Source: Cytophagales bacterium
GTDB taxonomy: Bacteria > Bacteroidota > Bacteroidia > Cytophagales > Spirosomataceae
Reading direction: 5' to 3'
Assembly: GCA_013298865.1 (NCBI GenBank)
Contig: JAAFJL010000043.1
Location: 1-33,262 of the forward strand
DNA: 33,262 nucleotides
Position 1 is the stretch's first letter; every line of letters starts with the position of its first letter. A model generated the notes under the pieces. The model was given only the letters and a program-made list of their open reading frames with translations, was not told where the DNA came from and made no database searches. The translations under genes and the position numbers were made by a program. Positions 1-6,404 of this stretch are shown here, in pieces.

Positions 1-1
1 C

Positions 2-127
2 GAATTATTGGAATCTGTTACCCAAAAAGTAAAAGAAGTAATGGGCATAAGTTCAGAAATGGAAAATTTAGCTTTCCTGAAAATCGTATTAAAAGACCAC
101 ACGCATTTAATGACAATAGAGGAATAG
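2..127 (+). CDS. C-terminal end of an unidentified protein (truncated by window edge)
   Basis: An open frame runs in from the left edge and ends at TAG 125-127, giving 41 residues that begin ELLESVTQKVKEVMG and finish with HLMTIEE. The composition is that of an ordinary soluble, partly helical protein. No family can be named from so short a piece. The next gene (DUF2480, minus strand) converges on it across about 94 nt in which I saw no clear T-tailed hairpin. The reading frame is likely real because of its amino-acid composition, but this is not proven. Confidence 0.5.
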   Translation, partial: ELLESVTQKVKEVMGISSEMENLAFLKIVLKDHTHLMTIEE

Positions 128-221
128 ACAGTTGTTAAGTTTTATGGTGACAAATTATTACTTCGTAAGTACTTGATTATTAAATTCTTACTCTTGAAAT
201 CACTAACTTAAAACATAACGA

Positions 222-740
222 CTACCTCTCTTTTGGTCGCTTCCAAAGTGGAACTGTACTACAAGGTTCACCAAACATCAATGACTGAGTAACAGGCAAA
301 AGTAGTCGTGTAACTTCCATGTATGCAGCCGTAGGAACAGGTACTTTCGAGCAACCTTTTACTACCACACGGGCATCTCTATATTCTTCGGGATTGATTT
401 TGGCAATGGCATCATAGAAAAGTTTATTCTCTAATTCTGTTAGATTTCCAAAAACAACCATATTAGTTACGGGCTGTAATTTTATCATCAAAAGCATATA
501 CGCCCAAGTTGGAATAATGGCATCTTCAGAACAAATTACAGCAACGTTTTTCCCTGCGTACTGTGTCCAATCGTGGTTTTTAAGAAATTCTCGAAAGTCT
601 TTTTCCTTCAAAATCATACCCATAAAAAGGTTTTCTTTTAAGTCATAGACTACCCGTTCGCCTTTATGATAAAGGTCTTCTAAATCCAATGTCACCAACC
701 CACTATTGGCTACTTTATTGATGATTAATTCTTGTTCCAT
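222..740 (-). CDS. DUF2480 family protein
   Basis: A 172-residue soluble protein with no signal peptide or membrane segment. The opening (IINKVANSGLVTLDLEDLY), the GERVVYDLKENLF block, the KEKDFREFLKNHDW segment and the WAYMLLMIKLQPV segment match what I know of DUF2480, a family found almost only in Bacteroidota whose function is unknown. Its length is usual for the family. It is transcribed leftward, downstream of the GNAT gene with a 33-nt gap, and may be read through from that module or from tsaB. No catalytic motif is evident. Confidence 0.85.
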   Translation of the reverse strand: MEQELIINKVANSGLVTLDLEDLYHKGERVVYDLKENLFMGMILKEKDFREFLKNHDWTQYAGKNVAVICSEDAIIPTWAYMLLMIKLQPVTNMVVFGNLTELENKLFYDAIAKINPEEYRDARVVVKGCSKVPVPTAAYMEVTRLLLPVTQSLMFGEPCSTVPLWKRPKER

Positions 741-773
741 GTGTGATAATTACTTTTGAATTCTATTGATAAT

Positions 774-1307
774 CTAATCAATCAGTAGCGTTGATAAGTC
801 AAAATACATAAGTCGAGTGTCTTCATTGGCATCTGTAGAAGTCAAATAACGAAAATCATTTTTTTCATAATATTTTAATGATTGACGATAAGCATCGACC
901 GTGATGTAACGACATCCATAACGATTATCATTGAGTATCATAGCCTTAATAAAATCCATGATACTTGTGCCTAATCCCCTACTTTGAAAGTTCAAATCAA
1001 TAGCCAGCCGACCTATTTTTATTGCTGGATAACTACTGAATTGCTTATTTCGAGGTAAAGTACTTCTAAAATTCTTTCTCCATTGATTTTTACTTTCAGT
1101 ATCATTAACAGAAACTTTATCTGTCAATAAACTAAAAAAACCTGCTGTTTGCAGGTCATTTTCAACGATATAAGTAACAGCTAATAACTGATTATGATAA
1201 TTATTGGCATCACTTAATAAAAAATCGTTCAAATCTAAATCACCACAATTAAATGGCTTGATAATATGCGAATCTGTAATTTTTACAGCTTGGAGTCCCT
1301 CTAACAT
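774..1307 (-). CDS. GNAT-family N-acetyltransferase, possible toxin of a TA pair
   Basis: A 177-residue GNAT-fold protein. The acetyl-CoA loop (motif A) reads IGRLAIDLNFQSRGLG at about residues 98-113, with Q108-x-x-G-x-G. A Tyr pair near 146-147 (LKYYEKNDF) is where the general acid sits in this fold. The N-terminal pattern (FNCGDLDLNDFLLSDA, then TYIVEND and GFFSL) resembles the TacT/AtaT group of GNAT toxins, which acetylate aminoacyl-tRNA. The start ATG overlaps the stop of a 52-residue gene by 7 nt, which suggests translational coupling. Family fold: confident. Toxin role: inference. It could instead be an ordinary housekeeping acetyltransferase. Confidence 0.8.
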   Translation of the reverse strand: MLEGLQAVKITDSHIIKPFNCGDLDLNDFLLSDANNYHNQLLAVTYIVENDLQTAGFFSLLTDKVSVNDTESKNQWRKNFRSTLPRNKQFSSYPAIKIGRLAIDLNFQSRGLGTSIMDFIKAMILNDNRYGCRYITVDAYRQSLKYYEKNDFRYLTSTDANEDTRLMYFDLSTLLID

Positions 1308-1459
1308 TCAAACTTGGCAATAGATTTAAACAACTGATAACTCTTTTGGATTTTCTCCACTTCTGATTTATTACTCTTCTGGACATTATGCATATTACTC
1401 AAAAACTGAGTGGCATCTTTACCTTCCAGCACAGGGGTTTCTTTTATAGGACGTGCCAT
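1301..1459 (-). CDS. Small 52-residue protein, candidate antitoxin partner of the GNAT gene
   Basis: This small frame starts at ATG 1459-1457 and stops at TAG 1303-1301. The protein begins MARPIKETPVLEGKDATQFL, continues with a charged helical stretch (KSEVEKIQKSYQLF) and ends KFEC. Its stop overlaps the GNAT start by 7 nt. Size, order (small gene first) and overlap are those of a type II antitoxin. It does not look like the ribbon-helix-helix DUF1778 protein that usually accompanies GNAT toxins. I recall similar short proteins opening with R-P-I-K-E-T-P in other Bacteroidota beside toxin-like genes, but cannot verify this here. The gene is real with fair confidence; antitoxin function is inferred. 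Confidence 0.7.
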   Translation of the reverse strand: MARPIKETPVLEGKDATQFLSNMHNVQKSNKSEVEKIQKSYQLFKSIAKFEC

Positions 1460-1518
1460 ATTTTCTTAAATTTATTTCGTATCAATATTACAAAAAAATG
1501 CTGATAAAAGTTCTTATC

Positions 1519-2202
1519 TTACACTTTCTTCGGCTGTGTTCCCACAAAATCTTTAAGGTAAAAAGGCTCAAACGTAACAATATTTTCAAAGGCTTGGTTC
1601 GTGTAGGCTTTTGATGCTAATATCCCTACCGTTTTGGCAGAAGGTTCAATATTGATGTTCGGGAAAATGGCATTTTCATGACTCAACTTCGTTTTGCATT
1701 TAGCTGCACCATCACCAAAGAAAACGATAGGCTTCTCGGCAAGAATCTCGGCAAAAGAATTTTCATCAATAATTTCAGCCATTGTTCCTCTGATAATCAA
1801 GGAGTTAGTGTCTGAAATTAAAGAATAAACTTCCATTCTGCGGGCATCAATCATCGGGCAAAGTAGTTGTTTCTCAGAAAAATAATTGCTTACCTGAACT
1901 ACCATTGCTTCCAAAGTATTGATAGCAATTAAAGGTTTGTCCAATGCGAAACAAAGACCTTTAGCCGTAGATGCCCCAATGCGTAAGCCTGTGTATGAGC
2001 CTGGTCCTTTTGCAATCGCAATAGCATCTAAATCCGCCAATGTGAAACCAGCGTATTTTACCACATTGTCAATCAATGTCGTGAGCATCCCCGAATGTGA
2101 TTTCCCCATCATTAACTCACTCAATACCAGCAATTTATCGTCTTGATGAAGAGCAACCGAACTCACCGTTGTAGAAGTATCTATACTAAGAATTAATGCC
2201 AT
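1519..2202 (-). CDS. tsaB: tRNA threonylcarbamoyladenosine biosynthesis protein TsaB
   Basis: A 227-residue ASKHA-fold protein. The N-terminus MALILSIDTSTTVSSVAL is the phosphate-1 motif region, and AKGPGSYTGLRIG at about residues 64-76 is the TsaB signature. TsaB is the scaffold partner of TsaD in the cytosolic complex that forms t6A37 on ANN-decoding tRNAs. The length is usual. It lacks the metal-binding His motifs of TsaD, which separates the two paralogues. The gene follows the ctpA terminator and precedes the GNAT pair by 59 nt. Confidence 0.95.
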   Translation of the reverse strand: MALILSIDTSTTVSSVALHQDDKLLVLSELMMGKSHSGMLTTLIDNVVKYAGFTLADLDAIAIAKGPGSYTGLRIGASTAKGLCFALDKPLIAINTLEAMVVQVSNYFSEKQLLCPMIDARRMEVYSLISDTNSLIIRGTMAEIIDENSFAEILAEKPIVFFGDGAAKCKTKLSHENAIFPNINIEPSAKTVGILASKAYTNQAFENIVTFEPFYLKDFVGTQPKKV

Positions 2203-2226
2203 CTTTTGTTTTATTCTAATGAAACA

Positions 2227-2271
2227 AAAAAGTTGTTAACCATTTGAAAGTCAAACAATTAACAACTTTTT
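2227..2271 (-). terminator. Strong hairpin terminator downstream of the S41 protease gene
   Basis: Perfect 13-nt arms lie at 2227-2239 (AAAAAGTTGTTAA) and 2259-2271, with a 19-nt loop that contains a minor TTTG/CAAA pairing. Read on the minus strand the stem is followed by a T run (the A run at 2226-2231), as expected for intrinsic termination of the S41 gene. The A/T-rich base makes it symmetrical, so it could also work on the plus strand. Confidence 0.75.
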
Positions 2272-2326
2272 GTTTACCTATTCTTTAACTATATTTTAAG
2301 CTAATAGCTAACCATCAATAGCTTAT

Positions 2327-3994
2327 CTACTTATTTCCTTTCAAAATTGCTTCATAACGAGGCATATCTGAAAACAATTTTAACGCCGCCTGAATCTCTG
2401 GGTCTTTGGCGAAAGATTGCTCACGAGTACCCTTCTGAAGATAATAATGTACTACAATTTCTTGTTCCAACAAAGGCTTAATTTCATCCTTAAATTTCAC
2501 TAAATCTGCCTCTTTTGCATGAGTTAATTTAGTTTTCAAAGCCTTCAATTGTTCTGCTACATCATTGAAATACTTCTCTTTTTTAGTACTTGCTTCCAAA
2601 GTTGCCAAGTCTTTTTCCATCTGAGTTGTATAGTCAAACTCCTGAGAACCAGCCCATTTAACAAAATCTTGATATTCACTTTCATTCAAAGCAAATTCTT
2701 TAGCAGATTTAATACTTGGGTGTTCGTAATGATATTTAATGGCATAATCAAACAACAAATATTTCTGAACTGCCGCAGTAGTCACGCTTGAAAGGGCGGG
2801 TTTATCAACTTCAACATCTGGGGCAACGCCACCACCATCAAAAACCTTTCTACCAGATTTTACAGTTTTAAACTCCTTTTTCAAAGAATCTGGTAATTTT
2901 CCTGCACTACCATCGGTGTTGCGATGAGCATAATCAATTGCCTGAATACAACGCCCACTCGGGATATAATACTTCGCCGTAGTTACTTTAAACTTGGTAT
3001 TGTATGGCAAATCACGGGTAACCTGCACCAAACCTTTGCCATAACTACGCTGTCCGATGAGTACGCCACGGTCATAATCCTGAATAACCCCAGCCACAAT
3101 TTCAGCCGCCGATGCACTCCGAGAATTCGTTAATACAGTCATTGGCATTTCAGTATCAATTGCCTGATTCATAGCAGAGTACGTCTTGTTCCATTCCTGA
3201 ACTTTACCTTTTGTCGTAACGATTTCAGCATCTTTTGGTACAAAAATATTACAAATATCAACTGCCATATTCAGTAACCCACCTGGATTTTCACGAACAT
3301 CAACGACTAATTTTTTCATCCCTTTACCTTTCAATTCAGTAAAAGCCTGACGCATTTCTTTTGAAGCCGTACTGTTAAAATCCTTGAGGTCAATATAACC
3401 TACTTCGTCATTAATCATACCGTAGTAAGTGACATTTTTCATTTTCACGACATCACGGACAACTGAAATCTCCTCTAATTTTTCAGAACCATAACGTTTC
3501 ACTGCCAATTTTACTGCCGTACCAGTTTGCCCTTTAATCAACTTGCTTGGGTCAACATTTTTACGAGTTTTCAAATCCACACCATCCACTTTCACGATTT
3601 CATCGCCGATTCTTAGTCCAGCTTTTTCAGCAGGCGTACCCTCATCAATAAGCATAATAACAGTTTTCCCCTGACGCAAACCCGTCACGATACCAATACC
3701 ATTATACTTGCCCGTGGTCATGGTCATATAATCCTCAATATCGTCCTCGGCGTAATAGACCGTATAAGGGTCAAAAGACTTCAACATCGCATCAATCGAT
3801 GTTTTTATTGTTTTATTCGGATTAATTTCATCCACATAATAGCGATTCAATTCCTTGAAAAGCGTAGCATAGATATCCAAATTTTTAGCAATTTCAAAGA
3901 ACCGCTCACCAGGGTCAGTAAAAGAAGCCAAAGAAAGTCCAATAACCGTTATTCCACTGATTATTAGAGTTTTAGTATATTTTTTTATGTTCAT
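2327..3994 (-). CDS. Carboxy-terminal processing protease, S41 family
   Basis: A 555-residue exported or periplasmic serine protease. A hydrophobic N-terminal segment (about residues 8-24, LIISGITVIGLSLASF) is a signal peptide or anchor. A PDZ domain covers about 90-175 (GIGIVTG, AGLRIGDEIVKVDGV). The protease core has the Ser/Lys dyad: S295 in SRSASAAEI and K320 in RSYGKGLVQ, 25 residues apart as in the Tsp/CtpA family. A long charged helical C-terminal region (about 430-555) is typical of Bacteroidota members. These enzymes trim C-termini of periplasmic proteins. In related genomes this gene commonly sits near rnpA (from memory); here three accessory genes separate them. Confidence 0.93.
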   Translation of the reverse strand: MNIKKYTKTLIISGITVIGLSLASFTDPGERFFEIAKNLDIYATLFKELNRYYVDEINPNKTIKTSIDAMLKSFDPYTVYYAEDDIEDYMTMTTGKYNGIGIVTGLRQGKTVIMLIDEGTPAEKAGLRIGDEIVKVDGVDLKTRKNVDPSKLIKGQTGTAVKLAVKRYGSEKLEEISVVRDVVKMKNVTYYGMINDEVGYIDLKDFNSTASKEMRQAFTELKGKGMKKLVVDVRENPGGLLNMAVDICNIFVPKDAEIVTTKGKVQEWNKTYSAMNQAIDTEMPMTVLTNSRSASAAEIVAGVIQDYDRGVLIGQRSYGKGLVQVTRDLPYNTKFKVTTAKYYIPSGRCIQAIDYAHRNTDGSAGKLPDSLKKEFKTVKSGRKVFDGGGVAPDVEVDKPALSSVTTAAVQKYLLFDYAIKYHYEHPSIKSAKEFALNESEYQDFVKWAGSQEFDYTTQMEKDLATLEASTKKEKYFNDVAEQLKALKTKLTHAKEADLVKFKDEIKPLLEQEIVVHYYLQKGTREQSFAKDPEIQAALKLFSDMPRYEAILKGNK

Positions 3995-4040
3995 TTTTGT
4001 TGATTATGCTTTTTAAAATCGTATAACTTGAAAAATAGGG

Positions 4041-4571
4041 TCATAATTCTCTATTTTCCCAACGTCCTATTTTTTTTCTTTTTTCAATCTGATGTAATGC
4101 CAAATTTCTAATTTGTTCATCCTCTGATTGAGTTAAAATTGCTAATGTTTCAATATTGTAACTTTCTAGTTGGGCTCCAATTGCATAAATTAGCTTACGG
4201 ATATATGGATATTTAAAATCATCATCTTCTAAATATTCAGGAATGTTAGTAATAGCGAGTAGTAGTGGTTGAATGTTTTGTTTATTATTGTTAAATTTTC
4301 TTTGAAATAATCCAGCTATATCTTCGTGTTCTCTATGCCAATTTTCAACAATTAATTTTGAAATTATATGTTCGTTTTCTGTGCTAAAAAGATTTAATTT
4401 ATATGCTACAAAAAAACAACTTTCCAATAGTGAAATATCTTTATTAGAAAAAGCAACGAACAACTCCTGTGTCAAATTTATTGAATTAATTCTATTTTGA
4501 TATAAGTTTTGAATACTTTGATGATCCATTTCGTTAGACTGAAATTTGGTCATTATTTCGTTAAATACCAT
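4041..4571 (-). CDS. Unknown 176-residue helical protein
   Basis: I do not recognise a family. The protein is predicted to be nearly all helical and soluble, with an acidic middle (EYLEDDDFKYPY) and a C-terminal stretch (LAILTQSEDEQIRNLALHQIEKRKK) that resembles one HEAT-like helical pair. There is no signal peptide. The gene is AT-rich and lies between the S41 gene and an HNH endonuclease, all on the minus strand, 101 nt beyond the HNH stop. A start at the internal Met (MTKFQSNEMD) is possible. It may belong to the same accessory insert as the HNH pair; a role as a partner or immunity protein would be speculation. Confidence 0.6.
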   Translation of the reverse strand: MVFNEIMTKFQSNEMDHQSIQNLYQNRINSINLTQELFVAFSNKDISLLESCFFVAYKLNLFSTENEHIISKLIVENWHREHEDIAGLFQRKFNNNKQNIQPLLLAITNIPEYLEDDDFKYPYIRKLIYAIGAQLESYNIETLAILTQSEDEQIRNLALHQIEKRKKIGRWENREL

Positions 4572-4672
4572 TTCTTCTCATTTTTTCCTTTGTTAGTCTT
4601 CCTCTTCAGCTGTCCTTTGGTATTTTTACCAATGACACTTGCGAAAGCAATCGGACGAATATTTATGTATTA

Positions 4673-5092
4673 TCACTTCGGAAATAAGCCCATTTCCTGT
4701 AAATATTCACGCTCTTCTAATCGTTCTTCATCATTTATTCTCAGTATTTTAACCGTTACTTCTCCAATATCAGTAATGCCTAAAATCATGTTGCCAACAA
4801 TCTGAAAATGTTCTAACCAGTTATCTGTACGGGGATTGTAAAAACGGGTTAATTTGCCTTTCTCAGTTAGTGAGCCAATATCAGTACCTTTAAATCTGTT
4901 ACATGACAAGCATGAAAAAGCCAAATTTGTAACATCATTTTTACCACTATGTTTGATACTGATAATATGGTCTATTTCACAACCAACATAGGTATCTTCT
5001 TCATGAATCAGACAATATTCGCAATGACTATTTGCTCTTTTTTCAACTAATCGACGGGTACTTTCTGAAATATAATCACTACGACTGGGCAT
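4673..5092 (-). CDS. HNH endonuclease
   Basis: A 139-residue HNH nuclease. Visible features in order: C24xxC27 (HCEYC), E39-I-D41-H42 (catalytic His of the beta-beta-alpha-metal fold), N56 (VTNLAF), C61xxC64-N65 (CLSCN) and K68-G69. The two CxxC pairs form the structural zinc knuckle seen in many small HNH proteins. The N-terminal helix STRRLVEKRANSHC is the common lead-in. Its start overlaps the end of the 76-residue gene by 14 nt, so the two are co-translated. The target is unknown. Candidates are phage or plasmid DNA, or a stand-alone mobile nuclease. Confidence 0.9.
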   Translation of the reverse strand: MPSRSDYISESTRRLVEKRANSHCEYCLIHEEDTYVGCEIDHIISIKHSGKNDVTNLAFSCLSCNRFKGTDIGSLTEKGKLTRFYNPRTDNWLEHFQIVGNMILGITDIGEVTVKILRINDEERLEEREYLQEMGLFPK

Positions 5093-5309
5093 ATTTTTTT
5101 GCTCGTGCTTTAGTTAAACGCATAAGATGCTCAAGTCTTAGATAATCATCTAATTCTGTTTTTTCAATGGAGGTAGCAATACCTTCCTTTTCGAGATTTA
5201 ATAATTCTCGAACTCGTTGTTTAGTTGATTCTGATGCTTTGAAAAGCGAAATTCCTCTGGGAGTTGTTCCACTTGCCAAAAAATCTACAATTTCTTCGTA
5301 GGCTTTCAT
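5079..5309 (-). CDS. Small 76-residue protein paired with the HNH nuclease
   Basis: The protein has the layout EEIVDFLASGTTPRGISLF, then STKQRVRELLNLEKEG, then ELDDYLRLEHLMRLTKARAK. I recognise this pattern as the small helical protein often found immediately upstream of HNH nucleases in cyanobacteria and Bacteroidota; its function is not established to my knowledge. It ends inside the HNH gene (14-nt overlap). The conserved, basic C-terminal helix (RLEHLMRLTKARAK) could contact the nuclease or nucleic acid. An antitoxin or specificity role is inference only. Confidence 0.8.
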   Translation of the reverse strand: MKAYEEIVDFLASGTTPRGISLFKASESTKQRVRELLNLEKEGIATSIEKTELDDYLRLEHLMRLTKARAKKYAQS

Positions 5310-5370
5310 ATTTCTATTTGTTAAAATCTGATATTTAACGCAAAATCAAATACGATATTTCAATCAAAAA

Positions 5371-5808
5371 CTAAACCATCTTCAATAAAATTGCTTTCAT
5401 TGACTTTTCAATTTTGGCGTAATCTTCAATTGTCTTTGCAATATACACAAAAGCAATGTAAGCAGGAATTTGATGGGCTGGATTTGTAGTTAAAAGATGC
5501 TTATTCAAGCGATAAGCCTCACGAGTACGCCGCTTGATGAGATTTCTATCAACAGCGTGTTTGAAATAACGTTTAGAAACCGAGATAAGAATCTGGGAGG
5601 GATGAGTTAAAGGTGAAGAGTTTAAAGTTGAAAGATTATCAAACTCACTTTCAACTTTAAACTCTACACCTTCAATTCCTTTCACATAAGAAACACGAAA
5701 AGGGTAGAGAAAAACCGATTTGGTGTTTTCGCTACCCTTTTTATCAAAGAGTTTTTCAATAACTTTTTTAGAATTGAGTCTTTCCGACTTCTTAAAAGTA
5801 AATTTCAT
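5371..5808 (-). CDS. rnpA: Ribonuclease P protein component
   Basis: This 145-residue basic protein is the protein subunit of RNase P, which matures tRNA 5' ends together with RnpB RNA. It opens FTFKKSERLNSKKVIEKLF and carries the family signature as SKRYFKHAVDRNLIKRRTREAYR at about residues 78-100 (split here for length: SVSKRYFKHAVDRNLIKRR then TREAYR). It is longer than the usual 115-130 residues. The excess is a loop at about 44-72 (GIEGVEFKVESEF and DNLSTLNSSPL) encoded by an in-frame inverted repeat at 5605-5677. It follows rpmH on the minus strand, the classic order. Confidence 0.95.
   Translation of the reverse strand: MKFTFKKSERLNSKKVIEKLFDKKGSENTKSVFLYPFRVSYVKGIEGVEFKVESEFDNLSTLNSSPLTHPSQILISVSKRYFKHAVDRNLIKRRTREAYRLNKHLLTTNPAHQIPAYIAFVYIAKTIEDYAKIEKSMKAILLKMV
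5605..5677. repeat. Palindrome inside rnpA, translated in frame
   Basis: The arms 5612-5634 (starting GGTGAAGAGTTTAAAG) and 5648-5670 (ending TTTAAACTCTACACC) are complementary at 22 of 23 positions around a 13-nt spacer. Weaker complementarity extends outward to about 5605 and 5677. It lies wholly inside rnpA and encodes an extra loop between two conserved strands. The layout resembles a palindromic element inserted into a coding gene without breaking the frame. Confidence 0.8.
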
Positions 5809-5832
5809 GCTCTAATTTGAAGATTTGGAAAT

Positions 5833-5850
5833 CGTACGGCGAACCGTATG
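5833..5850 (-). promoter_or_regulatory. Hairpin with TTCG loop between rpmH and rnpA
   Basis: The arms CGTACGG (5833-5839) and CCGTATG (5844-5850) enclose CGAA. On the transcribed minus strand the loop reads TTCG, a stable tetraloop, closed by G-C, with one G-T/A-C type imperfection in seven pairs. It is about 25 nt upstream of the rnpA start. It could be a processing site or a stability element separating rpmH from rnpA expression; there is no T tail, so it is not an intrinsic terminator. Confidence 0.5.
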
Positions 5851-5921
5851 TTAATTTGAAAATGTCGTTTCGTAAACATAATTTTCAAATTTTAATAATT
5901 TTCAAATTTTCAAATTAAAAA

Positions 5922-6077
5922 TTACTTACCTCTTTTCTCGTCAGATACTGTCAATTTATGTCTCCCTCTTGCACGACGAGCAGCCAATACACGGCGACCG
6001 TTTGCTGTTGACATTCTTTCACGGAAACCGTGCTTATTTTTTCTTTTCTTTACCGATGGCTGAAATGTTCTTTTCAT
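5922..6077 (-). CDS. rpmH: Large ribosomal subunit protein L34
   Basis: A 51-residue very basic protein. It starts [18 protein letters not shown], followed by [20 protein letters not shown] and [13 protein letters not shown], which is the complete L34 signature. The start is ATG 6077-6075 and the stop TAA 5924-5922. It is first in the rpmH-rnpA unit, as in most bacteria, and has a well-formed promoter at 6121-6150. The spacer to rnpA is about 113 nt and is filled with TTTTCAAATT-type words. Confidence 0.97.
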   Translation of the reverse strand: MKRTFQPSVKKRKNKHGFRERMSTANGRRVLAARRARGRHKLTVSDEKRGK

Positions 6078-6120
6078 TACTGTATATTTTTATAAAATCC
6101 TTCTATTCAAAAACGGACTG

Positions 6121-6150
6121 CAAAAGTACGGAAAACTTTTGATTCAGCAA
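6121..6150 (-). promoter_or_regulatory. Bacteroidota-type promoter for rpmH-rnpA
   Basis: On the minus strand TTG (6150-6148), 19 nt, then TACTTTTG (6128-6121) match the Bacteroidota sigma consensus TTG-N19-TAnnTTTG exactly. The -7 element is 44 nt upstream of the rpmH ATG. The bases after the -7 element (CAGTCC) recur after both candidate rplC promoters. Confidence 0.75.
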
Positions 6151-6227
6151 GCCCTTAATTTTAATTTTCTAAATAATTTGCTGATTTGAAGGTATTTACT
6201 GAATAAAAGTTCTTTACTTTTGGATAA

Positions 6228-6389
6228 TAGACTTCCTGCGAAAATGTTTTAAGTCGAAAACCCTCACCTTTTCAGCTACAAATGGAGTAAATTTTGCAAA
6301 AATAGCGGTGCTGTTCTCTCAAAATGTACTCCATTTTCGCTCGAAAATCTAATAGTTTTCAATCATGAAACACTTTCGAAGGAAGTCTA
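6228..6389. repeat. Nested palindromic element, copy A (162 bp)
   Basis: The outer arms begin TAGACTTCCTGCGAAAATGT (6228 onward) and are complementary to the right end up to 6389 with 3 mismatches in the first 24 positions. Inner arms at 6280-6296 and 6320-6336 pair at 16 of 17 positions, and an apical AGC-GGT-GCT sits at 6304-6312. A separate perfect hairpin ATTTTCG-CT-CGAAAAT lies at 6333-6348. It encodes nothing. A second copy is at 27740-27900 in the same orientation. Complementarity continues weakly to 6223 and 6394. It fits a MITE or REP-like element, but no transposase is present in the window. Confidence 0.85.
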
Positions 6390-6404
6390 ATATCAAACAA
6401 CACT

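Larger units (their letters stand above)
6078..6404. other. Intergenic region rpmH / M61 peptidase (327 nt)
   Basis: This divergent region holds the rpmH promoter (6121-6150), a perfect but solitary plus-strand -7 word TACTTTTG at 6215-6222, and the palindromic element copy A at 6228-6389. No coding frame or RNA gene is evident. If the plus-strand word is the M61 promoter, its transcript would begin at the palindrome and carry it as the 5' leader. Confidence 0.6.

Noticed and set aside
1919-2791. Plus-strand open frames opposite tsaB and the S41 gene
   Set aside because: They lie wholly antisense to well-supported genes and have no recognisable protein features.
4617-4632. TTGGTA-TTTT-TACCAA stem between the HNH and 176-residue genes
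   Set aside because: Only 6 bp, no T run on the minus strand after it; too weak to call a terminator.
4509-4805. 98-residue plus-strand frame crossing the 176-residue gene and the HNH gene
   Set aside because: Antisense to both genes; its hydrophobic, Phe/Ser-rich composition is what antisense AT-rich DNA produces.
6228-6389. Insertion sequence
   Set aside because: The repeat has terminal inverted arms but no transposase frame, and no target duplication was clear at either copy.
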